Source: an uncultured Hyphomicrobiales bacterium (GTDB lineage: Bacteria; Pseudomonadota; Alphaproteobacteria; Rhizobiales; Beijerinckiaceae). Taken from it: 53,920 bases of DNA. The stretch is from NCBI GenBank assembly GCA_903931945.1, contig CAIZEI010000199.1, positions 1 through 53,920 of the forward strand, given 5' to 3'. Within the stretch, counting starts at the first letter, position 1; every line of letters begins with the position of its first letter. Under the pieces are notes generated by a model. The model did no database searches, had not been told where the DNA came from, and saw only the letters and a list, made by a program, of their open reading frames with translations. Below are positions 29,541-38,292 of the stretch, in pieces. The position numbers were made by a program, and so were the translations under genes.

Positions 29541-30704
29541 TTATTCCGCCGCCTGCCGCGTCACCTTCAGCTCACGCAAGCGCGGATCGAGCTCCTTTGC
29601 AATGAGCTTGAGACTTTTGACCGTCTCATCATGTTCAAGGAACCCGGCCTGTCCCATCGATAGAAGGTGGCCAAAGCCGCCGACATGGTCGTAGAACGTC
29701 TTGATCTGTTTATAGACTGTATCAGGATTGCCGCAGAATACCGTGCCTGTGGCGATCTCGTCGTCGAGATTCGGCACGAAGCCCGCCTCGCGCGTGCCGA
29801 CCTTGCCCGTGCGCAACGCCTTGATATTGGCGTCGAGCGAATTGTAGCCGGGCGGGTTCTTGAAATGCACAGGCAGCTTGTTGTGCGAGAGGTACCACAG
29901 CAATTTTTGCGCGCCGGCGCGGCCTTCCTCGTCGGTATCGCCGACGTAAACGAGCGCGGAATAGGCAAGCCGGTCATCGGTCACTTCGCCTTTTCGGCCC
30001 GCCTGCGCCCAGCCCTGACGATAGTTCTGGAACACCGTGCGCGTGCCGTCAAAGCCGGTGTGAAAAGTGGCTATGACATAACCTGCCGCGCCGACCTGGC
30101 GGGCGCCGCCCGGACTTGACGATGAAATCCAGATCGGGGGATGCGGCTGCTGAAAGGGCCGCGGCCAGATGTTGACGCAACGATGATGGAAGAACCGCCC
30201 TTCGAAGGAGAAGGGTCCATCGTGATGCGTCCATGCAGCCTTGATCAAATCGAGCGCCTCGTACATGCGCTCGTTCATCCGGTTGGGATTGCTGTTGGCG
30301 GCTGGCACTTCATAAGGCACGCTGCGCACAAAACCGCATTCCAGACGTCCGCGTGAAATCACGTCGATCATCGCCATCTCTTCGGCGACGCGCACGGGCT
30401 GGTTGCGATTGGCGATCGGGTTGCCAAGAATCAGCAGCCGCGCCTTTTTCGTCTGACGCGCCAGTATGCTGAGCAACAGCGGCGCAGCGGGATCGACGCA
30501 CGTTGGGGTCTGGTGATGCTCATTCACCATGATATCGAGGCCGAGATCGTCGGCAATCAGCCATTCGTCGAGATAGCGGTGATAGAGATCGGCGCCAATT
30601 TTCGGATCGTAATAGCGATTGGGGAGCGACACGCGGATGGATTCGTATTCATGTTCTTCCGGTAGATGGTGGAAGGCGCCCTCGCTGAAGTGAAACGTTC
30701 GCAT
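29541..30704 (-). CDS. LLM-class flavin-dependent monooxygenase (luciferase-like)
   Basis: FMN- or F420-dependent oxidoreductase with a luciferase-like TIM barrel. Characteristic stretches: GLDIMVNEHHQTPTCVDPAA, RLLILGNPIANRNQPVRVAE, SRGRLECGFVRSVPYEVPA and PIWISSSSPGGARQVG. 387 residues. ATG 30704 follows GAGAGG. It is downstream of an alpha/beta hydrolase gene by 18 bases and so is probably co-transcribed. Enzymes of this group in such settings hydroxylate or cleave ring or alkyl compounds. No flavin reductase gene is nearby, so reduced flavin must come from elsewhere. Confidence 0.9.
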   Translation of the reverse strand: MRTFHFSEGAFHHLPEEHEYESIRVSLPNRYYDPKIGADLYHRYLDEWLIADDLGLDIMVNEHHQTPTCVDPAAPLLLSILARQTKKARLLILGNPIANRNQPVRVAEEMAMIDVISRGRLECGFVRSVPYEVPAANSNPNRMNERMYEALDLIKAAWTHHDGPFSFEGRFFHHRCVNIWPRPFQQPHPPIWISSSSPGGARQVGAAGYVIATFHTGFDGTRTVFQNYRQGWAQAGRKGEVTDDRLAYSALVYVGDTDEEGRAGAQKLLWYLSHNKLPVHFKNPPGYNSLDANIKALRTGKVGTREAGFVPNLDDEIATGTVFCGNPDTVYKQIKTFYDHVGGFGHLLSMGQAGFLEHDETVKSLKLIAKELDPRLRELKVTRQAAE

Positions 30705-30722
30705 GGTGAGACCTCTCTCGAT

Positions 30723-31529
30723 TCAGCTATTGGCGAAATGGGCAACGCGCCGGCAAAACTCATCCGGCTGCTCGCTTTGCGGCGAATGGCCTGCATTCTC
30801 GATGATTTCGCATCGCGCGCCGGGAATCAGTTTTGTGTAGGCGTCAATATAATCCTGCCCCACCAGCCGGTCATGCGAGCCTCGCAAAATCAATGTGGGC
30901 CGGTCGATGAGTCGAAGCCGGTGCCTGAGCTTGGGGTTGTGCATATAGGGCTCCCAGGCCACCAGCGCCATGGTCTCCCTGTTGCGCGCAATGATACGCA
31001 CGGCCTCATCGCTCATCTTGTTGTAATCGGGCTTGCGCTTTTCCGGCTCGGCCGATGTCAACTTCAGCAACTCCTCGGCGCTCGTTGCAAAAATGTCGGG
31101 AATATCGAGCTTGTCGCGAGGTCCGACCTTGATGCCGACCGGTGAGACGAGAACAACTTTCCTGATGCGGCTCGTATTCTTGGTTGCAAGATCGGCCGCG
31201 ACCCAACCTCCCAGCGAGGCGCCAACGAGCGTCACATCGCGCAGACCGAGCCTTTTCAGAAGTTCGAGCTGCACGTGGACAAAATCATCGACGCTTTCCA
31301 TCCAGAACGGCAGGCTGGACGCGCCGAATCCTGGGTGTAGCGGCGCAACGACGTCAAAGTTTTCAGCCAGTCTTGCGACAAAAGGCGCAGCGGGATCAAA
31401 GCCGCCGCCGCCATGAAGAAACAGCAGCGTTGGCCCCCTTCCGCCACGATGCAATTCAAGCTCGACATCTCCCAGCTGGAGCCTGCTGCCTGCTATCACG
31501 CTTCGATCCGCTGCTGCGGCTTCACTCAT
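30723..31529 (-). CDS. Alpha/beta hydrolase (MhpC-like)
   Basis: Serine hydrolase of the alpha/beta fold. The oxyanion motif LFLHGGGGFDPAAP, nucleophile elbow GASLGGWVAADL (Ser in G-x-S-x-G), the acid region LRGSHDRLVG and the histidine NAGHSP are all present. 268 residues, no signal peptide. Start at ATG 31529 after GGGGAGGACG. It is co-oriented with the flavin monooxygenase gene downstream and the binding-protein genes upstream. Such hydrolases often open a ring-cleavage or lactone product; the substrate is not determined. Confidence 0.88.
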   Translation of the reverse strand: MSEAAAADRSVIAGSRLQLGDVELELHRGGRGPTLLFLHGGGGFDPAAPFVARLAENFDVVAPLHPGFGASSLPFWMESVDDFVHVQLELLKRLGLRDVTLVGASLGGWVAADLATKNTSRIRKVVLVSPVGIKVGPRDKLDIPDIFATSAEELLKLTSAEPEKRKPDYNKMSDEAVRIIARNRETMALVAWEPYMHNPKLRHRLRLIDRPTLILRGSHDRLVGQDYIDAYTKLIPGARCEIIENAGHSPQSEQPDEFCRRVAHFANS

Positions 31530-31670
31530 CGCGTCCTCCCCAGACCATCGCTGTGAGATGGTGAAATTCTATCAGTCTAGATTCGCCGATATGTCGTCTT
31601 GCGTCAATGCCGCGCAGTTTTTCCGAACGCCCCGCAACGCTGTTCTGAATTCCCGCGCGCAGGCAGGCCT

Positions 31671-32702
31671 TCATTTCAGCCCGCCAATCATGGCGCCCGC
31701 CTTCACAAGCATGCGCTGCATGTTCGCTGCGTCGGCGCTTTCATAAACAATATCGAGACCGGCGTCCCGCATCGTCACGCCGAGCGGCGAAATATTCGGC
31801 CCGCTCAGGCGTCCGAAGGATTGCGCGGCGTAGAGCGCTGCAAGATGTTCCCTGCCGATGCTCCACGCTGCCCACAACACGGCCGCGTTGGGATGCGGCG
31901 CGCCTTTCAGCGCCATGTGTGTATAGATCATCGCGGGCACCGGGCTGACGCGCGCCCATTCCACCGGAGCGCCCTCCTTCTGGAATTGCATCACGCGCCC
32001 GCCGTAGCCGCCGACCGCAGCCGCGCCTTGCCCGCCCGCAAGCGCCTCCAGCGCCTGCGTTCCGCCTTTTATGATGATCGGCCTGTTGGCGATGAGCCGC
32101 TTCAAATAGTCGTAGGCTTTGTCTTCGCCCCATGCGAGCGCCAGCAACGGGAAGACAATGCCGCGCGCTTCGAGCAGCACTTTGCCGTTCCAGGCTGGCT
32201 GCGTCAGGTCCTCCCAGGACCTGATTGCGTCCCTGGCCACGAGTTGCGTGTTGTAGGCGATCGGACAATCGAGATTATAGGCGTAAAGCGCGCGCCCTCC
32301 GAAAAGCGCGTCGCCAGAGTCAATGCCAAACACCTCTGTCCACGGATAGGCAAGCGCGAGGTCACGATCGAACAGAAGCTGCGTATAGGCAATCGGGCCA
32401 TCGGTGACATCGCAGGAGAGGCGCCCGGCGCTGCTTTCGCCGATGATGCGTTCCATCGCCGGGCCGGGCTCGATCTTGTAGGCCTCCACCTCGATCCCCG
32501 GAAATTTCAACGCAAAAGCCCTGGCGCTCTCGCGGCTGACGATCACATCGTTGGAGGTGAAATAAACGACCTTGCCTTCGACTTTTGCGCCCTCATAAAG
32601 CCTGTGAATCGCAGCCTGATCATCAGCTGTCGCAGCTGAGGGCAAAACCGCCGCCATGGCCAGGCCACCCAGAAAGTCTCGTCGTTTGAGCCGGGCGACC
32701 AT
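31671..32702 (-). CDS. Extracellular solute-binding protein, copy 2 of a tandem pair
   Basis: Periplasmic binding protein of the Fe3+/spermidine-like (AfuA/PotD) fold with a Tat-like signal (LKRRDFLGGLAMAAVLPSAA). It is a close paralogue of the gene just upstream: both share EGKVV, KFPGIEVE, YKIEPGPA, GESSAGRL, EARGIVFPLLALAWGEDK, NRPIIIKGGT, GPNISPLG and the closing MLVKAGAMIGGLK. 343 residues. Start at ATG 32702, four bases after the paralogue's stop. No permease or ATPase gene is adjacent. Two solute-binding copies in tandem with no channel suggests a partner importer elsewhere. Confidence 0.88.
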   Translation of the reverse strand: MVARLKRRDFLGGLAMAAVLPSAATADDQAAIHRLYEGAKVEGKVVYFTSNDVIVSRESARAFALKFPGIEVEAYKIEPGPAMERIIGESSAGRLSCDVTDGPIAYTQLLFDRDLALAYPWTEVFGIDSGDALFGGRALYAYNLDCPIAYNTQLVARDAIRSWEDLTQPAWNGKVLLEARGIVFPLLALAWGEDKAYDYLKRLIANRPIIIKGGTQALEALAGGQGAAAVGGYGGRVMQFQKEGAPVEWARVSPVPAMIYTHMALKGAPHPNAAVLWAAWSIGREHLAALYAAQSFGRLSGPNISPLGVTMRDAGLDIVYESADAANMQRMLVKAGAMIGGLK

Positions 32703-32705
32703 CGC

Positions 32706-33746
32706 TTATTTCAACCCTCCGATCATCGCGCCTGCTTTCACCAGCAGACGCTGCATCTCGGACGAATCCGTCGTCTCGATGACGACCTGAAGATGGGCGT
32801 CCTGCATCATTTTGCCGAGCGGAGAAATATTCGGTCCGGTGAGGCGACCGAAATAATGATGCTTGTAGAGTTCCTCCTGATGATCGGGCGTTGTTGTCCA
32901 CCAGTTCCACAATTTTGCGGCGTCGGGATGCGGCGCGCCTTTCAGGGCCATTTGCACATAGATCATTGCGGGGATCGGCCCGACGCGCGCCCATTCCACC
33001 GGCGCGCCATCCTTCTGGTATTGCAGTACGCGCCCGCCATAGGTGCCAACAGCGACCGCGCCCTGTCCGCCGGCCAGCGCCTCGATGGTCGGCGTGCCGC
33101 CCTTGATGATAATCGGCCTGTTGGCGAGCAGCTTTTGCAAATAGGCGTATGTCTTGTCCTCGCCCCAGGCCAACGCCAGCAGCGGAAAGACAATGCCGCG
33201 CGCCTCAAGCAGAATTTTGCCGCTCCATTTGGGATCCAGCAGATCATCCCAGGATTTGAAGTCGGAGGCTTTGGCAAGGCCGGTATTGTAAGCGATGGGC
33301 ACATCAAGATTGTAGGTATAGAGCGCGCGGCCATCGAACAGAACGGAGCTCCTGTCGACGCCAAACACCTTTTCCCAGGGGTAGGAAATCGCCAGACCCC
33401 GATCGAATAACAGTTGCGTGTAGGAAATGGGGGAATCCACCAGATCGCAGGTCAGGCGGCCTGCGCTGCTTTCGCCCAGAATGCGTTCGATTGCCGGGCC
33501 GGGCTCGATTTTGTAAGGCTCAACTTCAATCCCGGGGAACTTTTTGGCGAAGCGGGCGGCGCTGTTCTGGTTGGCGATCACGTCGTTCGACGACCAGAAG
33601 ACAACCTTTCCCTCCTTTTTTGCGCCTTCATAGATCGATTGCGCGGTCTCCTCATCGGCGCGGGCGCAGGTGGCGGCCAACGAATCCGCGCCGAGGGCCG
33701 CCAGACCGGCCAGAGCCTCGCGCCGCGTCAATCCATGGGCGATCAT
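32706..33746 (-). CDS. Extracellular solute-binding protein, copy 1 of a tandem pair
   Basis: Paralogue of the gene downstream, with the same fold and the same conserved blocks, and a Tat-like leader (LTRREALAGLAALGADSLAA). ATG 33746 (MIAHGLTRRE) follows GGGAGG and is preferred; a TTG six codons upstream is also in frame. 346 residues. It is the first gene of the module A minus-strand run (binding proteins, alpha/beta hydrolase, flavin monooxygenase) and is divergent from the TPP enzyme gene at 33952, with a 205-base promoter region between. Confidence 0.88.
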   Translation of the reverse strand: MIAHGLTRREALAGLAALGADSLAATCARADEETAQSIYEGAKKEGKVVFWSSNDVIANQNSAARFAKKFPGIEVEPYKIEPGPAIERILGESSAGRLTCDLVDSPISYTQLLFDRGLAISYPWEKVFGVDRSSVLFDGRALYTYNLDVPIAYNTGLAKASDFKSWDDLLDPKWSGKILLEARGIVFPLLALAWGEDKTYAYLQKLLANRPIIIKGGTPTIEALAGGQGAVAVGTYGGRVLQYQKDGAPVEWARVGPIPAMIYVQMALKGAPHPDAAKLWNWWTTTPDHQEELYKHHYFGRLTGPNISPLGKMMQDAHLQVVIETTDSSEMQRLLVKAGAMIGGLK

Positions 33747-33816
33747 TTCGGCATCCCTCCCCAAATCGGGTTTCGTTTAACCCGAACGTAAGGGAGCCCG
33801 AAATGGCTGGCAAACT

Positions 33817-33832
33817 GATTTTTTAAAAAATC
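33817..33832. promoter_or_regulatory. Perfect 16-bp AT palindrome in a divergent promoter region
   Basis: GATTTTTTAAAAAATC is a perfect palindrome, a marked contrast with the GC-rich surroundings. It lies between the divergent binding-protein and TPP-enzyme genes, 70 bases from the first and 120 from the second. It may be a regulator site or simply a bent A/T tract. No regulator gene lies in module A itself. Confidence 0.35.
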
Positions 33833-33951
33833 GCACACACCGGCGGAAGCCTGGTCTCCGCTTGGCGCAAACGTCGGGTTCCGGCATCTGCACGATCCGG
33901 AAATTTATGTTACGGTCCTGTCCAGTCTTTTGAATTCCGCAGGGAGGACCC

Positions 33952-35652
33952 ATGAAAAAGAATTATCAGGACGGCGGCGAAGCCATAATGGAGGCGTTCC
34001 GCAACCTTGGCGTCGATTACATCATGTCCTCTCCGGGGTCCGAATGGAGCCCGGTGTGGGAGGCGATGGCCCGCCAGACTGTCGAGAAAAACGCCGGTCC
34101 GCAATTTCTGGACTGCTGGCACGAAACCGTCGCGATCGATATGGCGCTCGGCTACACCGCCTATACCGGCAAGCCGCAGGCTGTGCTCATCCACGCAGGC
34201 GTTGGTCTGATGCATGGCTCGATGGCGATTGTCAGCGCCGCGCAACAGGAAATCCCGATGCTGGTGATGTCCGGCGAGGCGACAACATTTGGCGACGATC
34301 CCGATCAACCGGTTGAGCCGCAATTCTATGGCGGCGTCAGCGTCGGCGGCGCGCATCGTTTTGTCGATCCGATTGTCAAATGGGCGACGCAGGTGACGTC
34401 CGCGCCGACGCTTTATAACACGGTTGTGCGCTCGATGGAGCTTGCCCAACGCGTTCCCCAGGGTCCGGTCTATGTCAACGTCGGCCTTGAGTGCATGTTG
34501 CACGAGTGGAAAAGGCCGAGCGACCTGCCCGCTGTCGCCGCGGCGCCAAAAACCGCGCCCTTGCCGCAGGACGTCGAGACCGTTGCAGCTCTGCTACGCG
34601 AGGCCAAAAATCCGGTCATCGTTGTCGAAGGCGCCGGCCGCGATCCGCAAGCCTTCCATGCGCTGGTTGAACTTGCCGATCGTCTGGCGATTCCGGTGAT
34701 CAATGGTCGCGCCAGCGTCTACACCAATTTCCCGAAATCAAATCCGATGTGGCTGGGCTATTCCAACTTCGGTCCCCTCGACGACAGCGATCTGATTCTG
34801 CTCGTCAGCGGCAAGGCGCCCTGGTATCCGCCCTCCAATCGTCCCGGCAAGGGCAAGATCGTCGCGATTTCAGAAAATCCGCTGAAAATGCATCTGGCCT
34901 ACCAGGTGCTGTTCGCCGATCACTACCTTGAAGGCGATGTGGCGAGCGCGTTGCGCCTCCTCGCAAAAGCTGCAGCGCCAACGGCGGGCGATTCGGCGAA
35001 GATAGAGATTCGGCGTAATAAATGGACAGCCGAGCACAACGCTTTGCTGGCCACTCTCAAGGCCGCAGGCGAGAAGGCCGTTGCTGCGGAGTCCCTCGAT
35101 TGCATTGCGCTGGCCACGATCGCCGCCGAGGTTTTGCCAAAGGATGTCATCGTCACCGACGAGACGATCACGCATATGCCGCAGATGCGCCCGCACCTGC
35201 CGCTGAACGAGCCGCAGAGCTTTTTTCGCGTCACAGGAGGCGCGTTGGGGCAGGGCATTGGCGCGGCGCTTGGCGCCAAACTCGCCGCACGGCACAGACA
35301 GGTGGTGTTTTTCGTTGGCGATGGATCGTTCCTCTACAATCCCATCATCCAGGCGTTCGGCGCCTCGAAGACCTACGATCTGCCGATCACCATCGTCGTC
35401 TGCAACAATCAGAAATACGAAGCCATGCGCAAGGGTCATGTGCTCTATTACGAAGGCGGCGTCGCTGACACGACGAAGGTGCATTACGGCGTGAATATCT
35501 CGGGCCCGCGATACGAGCGTCTCGGCGATGAATTCGGTTTCTTCGGCGCTTCGGCGACCAACGCAACCGAATTGCGGCAGGCGTTCCAGGATGCGTTCGC
35601 CGCAAACAAGGCGGGCCGGACGGCGATCCTGAATGTCTCGCTCATACGGTAA
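33952..35652 (+). CDS. Thiamine-diphosphate-dependent enzyme, acetolactate synthase-like (module A)
   Basis: TPP enzyme of the decarboxylase/lyase superfamily, 566 residues, all three domains present. The catalytic glutamate lies in DCWHETVAIDMALGYT; the TPP/Mg motif is GDGSFLYNP and, about 28 residues on, VVCNNQKYEAMRKG. The middle domain has VIVVEGAGRDPQAFHALVEL. The gene is too divergent from IlvB to call acetolactate synthase; benzoylformate decarboxylase-like or other 2-keto acid chemistry is equally possible. ATG 33952 follows GGGAGGA. A terminator lies directly after the stop. Divergent from the binding-protein/flavin-monooxygenase genes. Confidence 0.85.
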   Translation: MKKNYQDGGEAIMEAFRNLGVDYIMSSPGSEWSPVWEAMARQTVEKNAGPQFLDCWHETVAIDMALGYTAYTGKPQAVLIHAGVGLMHGSMAIVSAAQQEIPMLVMSGEATTFGDDPDQPVEPQFYGGVSVGGAHRFVDPIVKWATQVTSAPTLYNTVVRSMELAQRVPQGPVYVNVGLECMLHEWKRPSDLPAVAAAPKTAPLPQDVETVAALLREAKNPVIVVEGAGRDPQAFHALVELADRLAIPVINGRASVYTNFPKSNPMWLGYSNFGPLDDSDLILLVSGKAPWYPPSNRPGKGKIVAISENPLKMHLAYQVLFADHYLEGDVASALRLLAKAAAPTAGDSAKIEIRRNKWTAEHNALLATLKAAGEKAVAAESLDCIALATIAAEVLPKDVIVTDETITHMPQMRPHLPLNEPQSFFRVTGGALGQGIGAALGAKLAARHRQVVFFVGDGSFLYNPIIQAFGASKTYDLPITIVVCNNQKYEAMRKGHVLYYEGGVADTTKVHYGVNISGPRYERLGDEFGFFGASATNATELRQAFQDAFAANKAGRTAILNVSLIR

Positions 35653-35661
35653 GAAATGTGT

Positions 35662-35690
35662 TCCGGCCCGCAATTACAATTCGGGCCGGA
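35662..35690. terminator. Bidirectional intrinsic terminator-like hairpin between convergent genes
   Basis: A perfect 9-bp stem TCCGGCCCG (35662-35670) and CGGGCCGGA (35682-35690) with an 11-base loop. It stands between the stop of the TPP enzyme gene (35652) and the stop of the SDR gene (35694), transcribed toward each other. T-rich bases follow on the plus strand (CTTTCAATT). It should end both operons. Confidence 0.75.
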
Positions 35691-35693
35691 CTT

Positions 35694-36440
35694 TCAATTG
35701 AAGACAAATCCGGCATTCACCGGCAGCGTTTGTCCGGTCAGGGCCAGCGCTCCAGGCGTCAACAGAAAGACGACGGTTTCTACGATATCGCCGGGCGTCT
35801 GTGGCCCCGGCGCTGCGCGGCCCTGTTCATAAAGGTCGTGTCGGGCGGCCGGCACGTATTCGGTCGCCTCATTGCGCATGATGCCGGGGGCAATCGCTGT
35901 CACGCCGATACGCCTCGGCCCGAGTTCACGGGCGAGCGAGCGCGTCATGGACAGCACGGCGCCCTTGCTGGCGACATAGGCCAGCAGGCGCGGCGCGCCC
36001 CATAAAGCCGTGTCTGAGGCGACATTGACGATTTGCCCGCCTGCGCTGGCGAACAGCGGGCTCAGCGCGCGGGTCATCAACCAGGTTCCGCGAATATTCA
36101 CGCGCATCACGCGATCCCAAAGATCGATATCGATCTCCTCGAAGACCTTTCCGCCAACATCGGTGGCTATGGCGCCATTGTTGACCAGTCCGTCGATTCT
36201 GCCTTCGCACCCGGCGATCGAGGCGGCAAACGCTTCGATCGATCGCGGTTCGGCAAGATCGAGCGGATGGAAGCGCACGCGCGCGCCGGAGTCGGCCAGA
36301 GCCTTCGCCGTCGTCTGACCGCGCTCTTCCAGGATATCTCCCAGGATGAGCGACGCGCCATGCCGCGCGCAGGCCGCAGCTATATCCGCGCCAACGCCGC
36401 GCGCGGCCCCGGTCAAAACAATGATTTTGCTGTCCAGCAT
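35694..36440 (-). CDS. Short-chain dehydrogenase/reductase (module B)
   Basis: Classical SDR, 248 residues. Cofactor motif TGAARGVG near residue 11, NNGA near 86, catalytic Ser in NVASDTALWG and Tyr-x3-Lys as YVASK. The C-terminal TGQTLPVNAG is the usual SDR closing segment. Start at ATG 36440 (MLDSKIIVLTGAARG); a GTG at 36464, directly after the stop of the gene upstream, is an alternative. It is the last gene of the six-gene minus-strand run of module B and ends at a strong terminator-like hairpin. Likely oxidises or reduces an alcohol/ketone intermediate. Confidence 0.9.
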   Translation of the reverse strand: MLDSKIIVLTGAARGVGADIAAACARHGASLILGDILEERGQTTAKALADSGARVRFHPLDLAEPRSIEAFAASIAGCEGRIDGLVNNGAIATDVGGKVFEEIDIDLWDRVMRVNIRGTWLMTRALSPLFASAGGQIVNVASDTALWGAPRLLAYVASKGAVLSMTRSLARELGPRRIGVTAIAPGIMRNEATEYVPAARHDLYEQGRAAPGPQTPGDIVETVVFLLTPGALALTGQTLPVNAGFVFN

Positions 36441-36466
36441 GGGCGCGCCAGATCCCGGTCCCACCT

Positions 36467-37456
36467 TTAAGGCGCGACGAAGCGGTTGGTCACGAATCCG
36501 CTGACATCGACCCCAGCCGCCATGACGCCCGAGGCCGTCAGCGCCTCTGCTCCCGCCTTTGCGTCTTCGATTGATACCGAACCGAGCGGCTTGTCTTTCG
36601 TCGCAGCCGAATGGAACAGACCCAGAAGCAATTTAACCTCGCCCAGCGCCGTCGCCTGATCGTAATTGGGATAGGCGCGCGAGAACGAAGCGGCGGCTGC
36701 GTTGGGGTCCTGAGCTGTCGCTTCGAGCGATTTGCGCATGGCGTTGACCACGCGCTGGATCAACGCCGGTTTGGCTTTCAAAAATTCATTCGACACGATA
36801 AGATATTGTCCTGGCGTAGCAACGCCGAAATCCGAATATTTCATCGCGTTGATCTTCATCCCCTTGGCTTCAAGCGTCGCTTGAATCACGATGTTGGTCG
36901 CAACCCCATCGACGCGCCCGGTCAACAGGCTCGATATTTTGGGGCCGGGTTGCATGTTGATCTGCGTGACCGCAGAGGCGTCGATCTTGTTGCGCTGGAG
37001 CAGCACCGGAAACAGCGCCGATGGACCATCGCCTGCAGTGATAGCAATTTGTTTGCCAGCAAGGTCGGCGGGCGTTTTGATTGGCTTGTCCAGAGACGAC
37101 AGCACGACAACGGGGCTTCCTGCGACGGTCGCCATGACGGCTGTCGCGGGCAGCCCTTTTGCCGCCAATCCCAAAAATGTTCCGCCATCAATATCGACGC
37201 CGAAATCATCGGTTCCGGCAGCGACGGTCTGCGCCGTCACCGCCGAACCTTTGCCCTCGCGCAATTCAAGATCGATCCCTTCAGCCCTGAAGAATCCCTT
37301 TTCGACGCCATAGGCCCACATCGCGTCATTGCCGGTGGCGATGAATCCAAAGCGCATCGACACCTTGTCGAGCGGCTTTGCATCCTGTGCAAACGAGACC
37401 GGAGCGATCGCGATGCAAACGAGGCCCAGCGCTAATATCGAAACCGTGCTTTTCAT
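36467..37456 (-). CDS. ABC transporter substrate-binding protein (NMT1/THI5-like)
   Basis: Periplasmic binding protein with a signal peptide (LALGLVCIAIAPVSFAQDA). The mature part has the NMT1/THI5 pattern: MRFGFIATGNDAMWAYGVEK, FFRAEGIDLELREGKGS, QLVAAGTDDFG-like FGVDIDGG and LAGKQIAITAGDGPSA. 329 residues. ATG 37456 follows GAAAGG. It is in the run Rieske oxygenase-ATPase-permease-binding protein-SDR, so it should supply the substrate of module B. THI5-like binding proteins carry pyrimidine-like or aromatic acids; no more can be said from sequence. Confidence 0.88.
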   Translation of the reverse strand: MKSTVSILALGLVCIAIAPVSFAQDAKPLDKVSMRFGFIATGNDAMWAYGVEKGFFRAEGIDLELREGKGSAVTAQTVAAGTDDFGVDIDGGTFLGLAAKGLPATAVMATVAGSPVVVLSSLDKPIKTPADLAGKQIAITAGDGPSALFPVLLQRNKIDASAVTQINMQPGPKISSLLTGRVDGVATNIVIQATLEAKGMKINAMKYSDFGVATPGQYLIVSNEFLKAKPALIQRVVNAMRKSLEATAQDPNAAAASFSRAYPNYDQATALGEVKLLLGLFHSAATKDKPLGSVSIEDAKAGAEALTASGVMAAGVDVSGFVTNRFVAP

Positions 37457-37479
37457 GGTTTGCCTTTCGAAGGTTCAGT

Positions 37480-38292
37480 TCATTTTGAGCGTTGCGATGC
37501 GTGCCAGAACACCAGATAATTCTCGACAAGCGAGATCGCATAAAACAACAGGCTGGCGACAACCGCCAGTATAATCACGATGGCGAACATGATTGTTGTG
37601 TCGAGTGTGCCGCTGGCCTGCACCAGAAGATAGCCAAGCCCGCGATCCGAAGCGACGAATTCGCCGATAATGCCGCCGATAACCGCAAGACTCGTAGCAA
37701 TTTTCACGCCCGCGGCGATCGACGGCATGGCCTGCGGCAGGCGCAAATGCAAGAAGGTGCGGGACTGGCGCGCACGCATGACTGTTGCGAGCCGCAAGAG
37801 TTCGGGATCGATCGACATCAATCCGGTGATGGTCGCAACGAGGATCGGAAAGAAGGCGATTGACCCGGTGATCACCACGCGGGGCAGGAGCCCATAGCCG
37901 AACCAGACGACAAACAACGGCGCCAGCGCGACTTTGGGAATCGCATTGAATGCGATGACAATGGGATAAACGAGCCGGTGAACCACCGGGATCGCCACAA
38001 TCAGAATGCCAAGCGGAATGCCAACGACAATGCTCAGGATCAACCCTGCCAATATTTCGCTCAATGTGCTGGCGCCATGCTGGAGCAACAAGGCGTGATC
38101 GGTCCAGGTCCGCGCCAGCACCGCCCACGGGGCTGGCAAGATATAGGCTGGCGGTTTGAGAACTGCGACGGCGACCCCCCACAAGGCAAGCGCCAGGAGC
38201 CCTGACGCCACACTCCACATTGCGTCTCTGGCGCCGCTCAATACGGCGGCGGCCGGGCGGCTGGAAGCGGCAGGCTTCGTGCGTTCAGCCAT
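37480..38292 (-). CDS. ABC transporter permease (SsuC-type, module B)
   Basis: Inner-membrane permease with about six helices (ILAGLILSIVVGIPLGILIV, VALAPLFVVWFGYGLLP, IIILAVVASLLFYAISLV). The coupling loop region LLRLATVMRARQSRTFLHLRLPQ is clear. Start at ATG 38292; the ATG overlaps the end of the ATPase gene by eight bases (ATGGCTGA). 270 residues; the frame upstream to 38346 is inside the ATPase. Pairs with the ATPase and binding protein on either side. Confidence 0.92.
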   Translation of the reverse strand: MAERTKPAASSRPAAAVLSGARDAMWSVASGLLALALWGVAVAVLKPPAYILPAPWAVLARTWTDHALLLQHGASTLSEILAGLILSIVVGIPLGILIVAIPVVHRLVYPIVIAFNAIPKVALAPLFVVWFGYGLLPRVVITGSIAFFPILVATITGLMSIDPELLRLATVMRARQSRTFLHLRLPQAMPSIAAGVKIATSLAVIGGIIGEFVASDRGLGYLLVQASGTLDTTIMFAIVIILAVVASLLFYAISLVENYLVFWHASQRSK

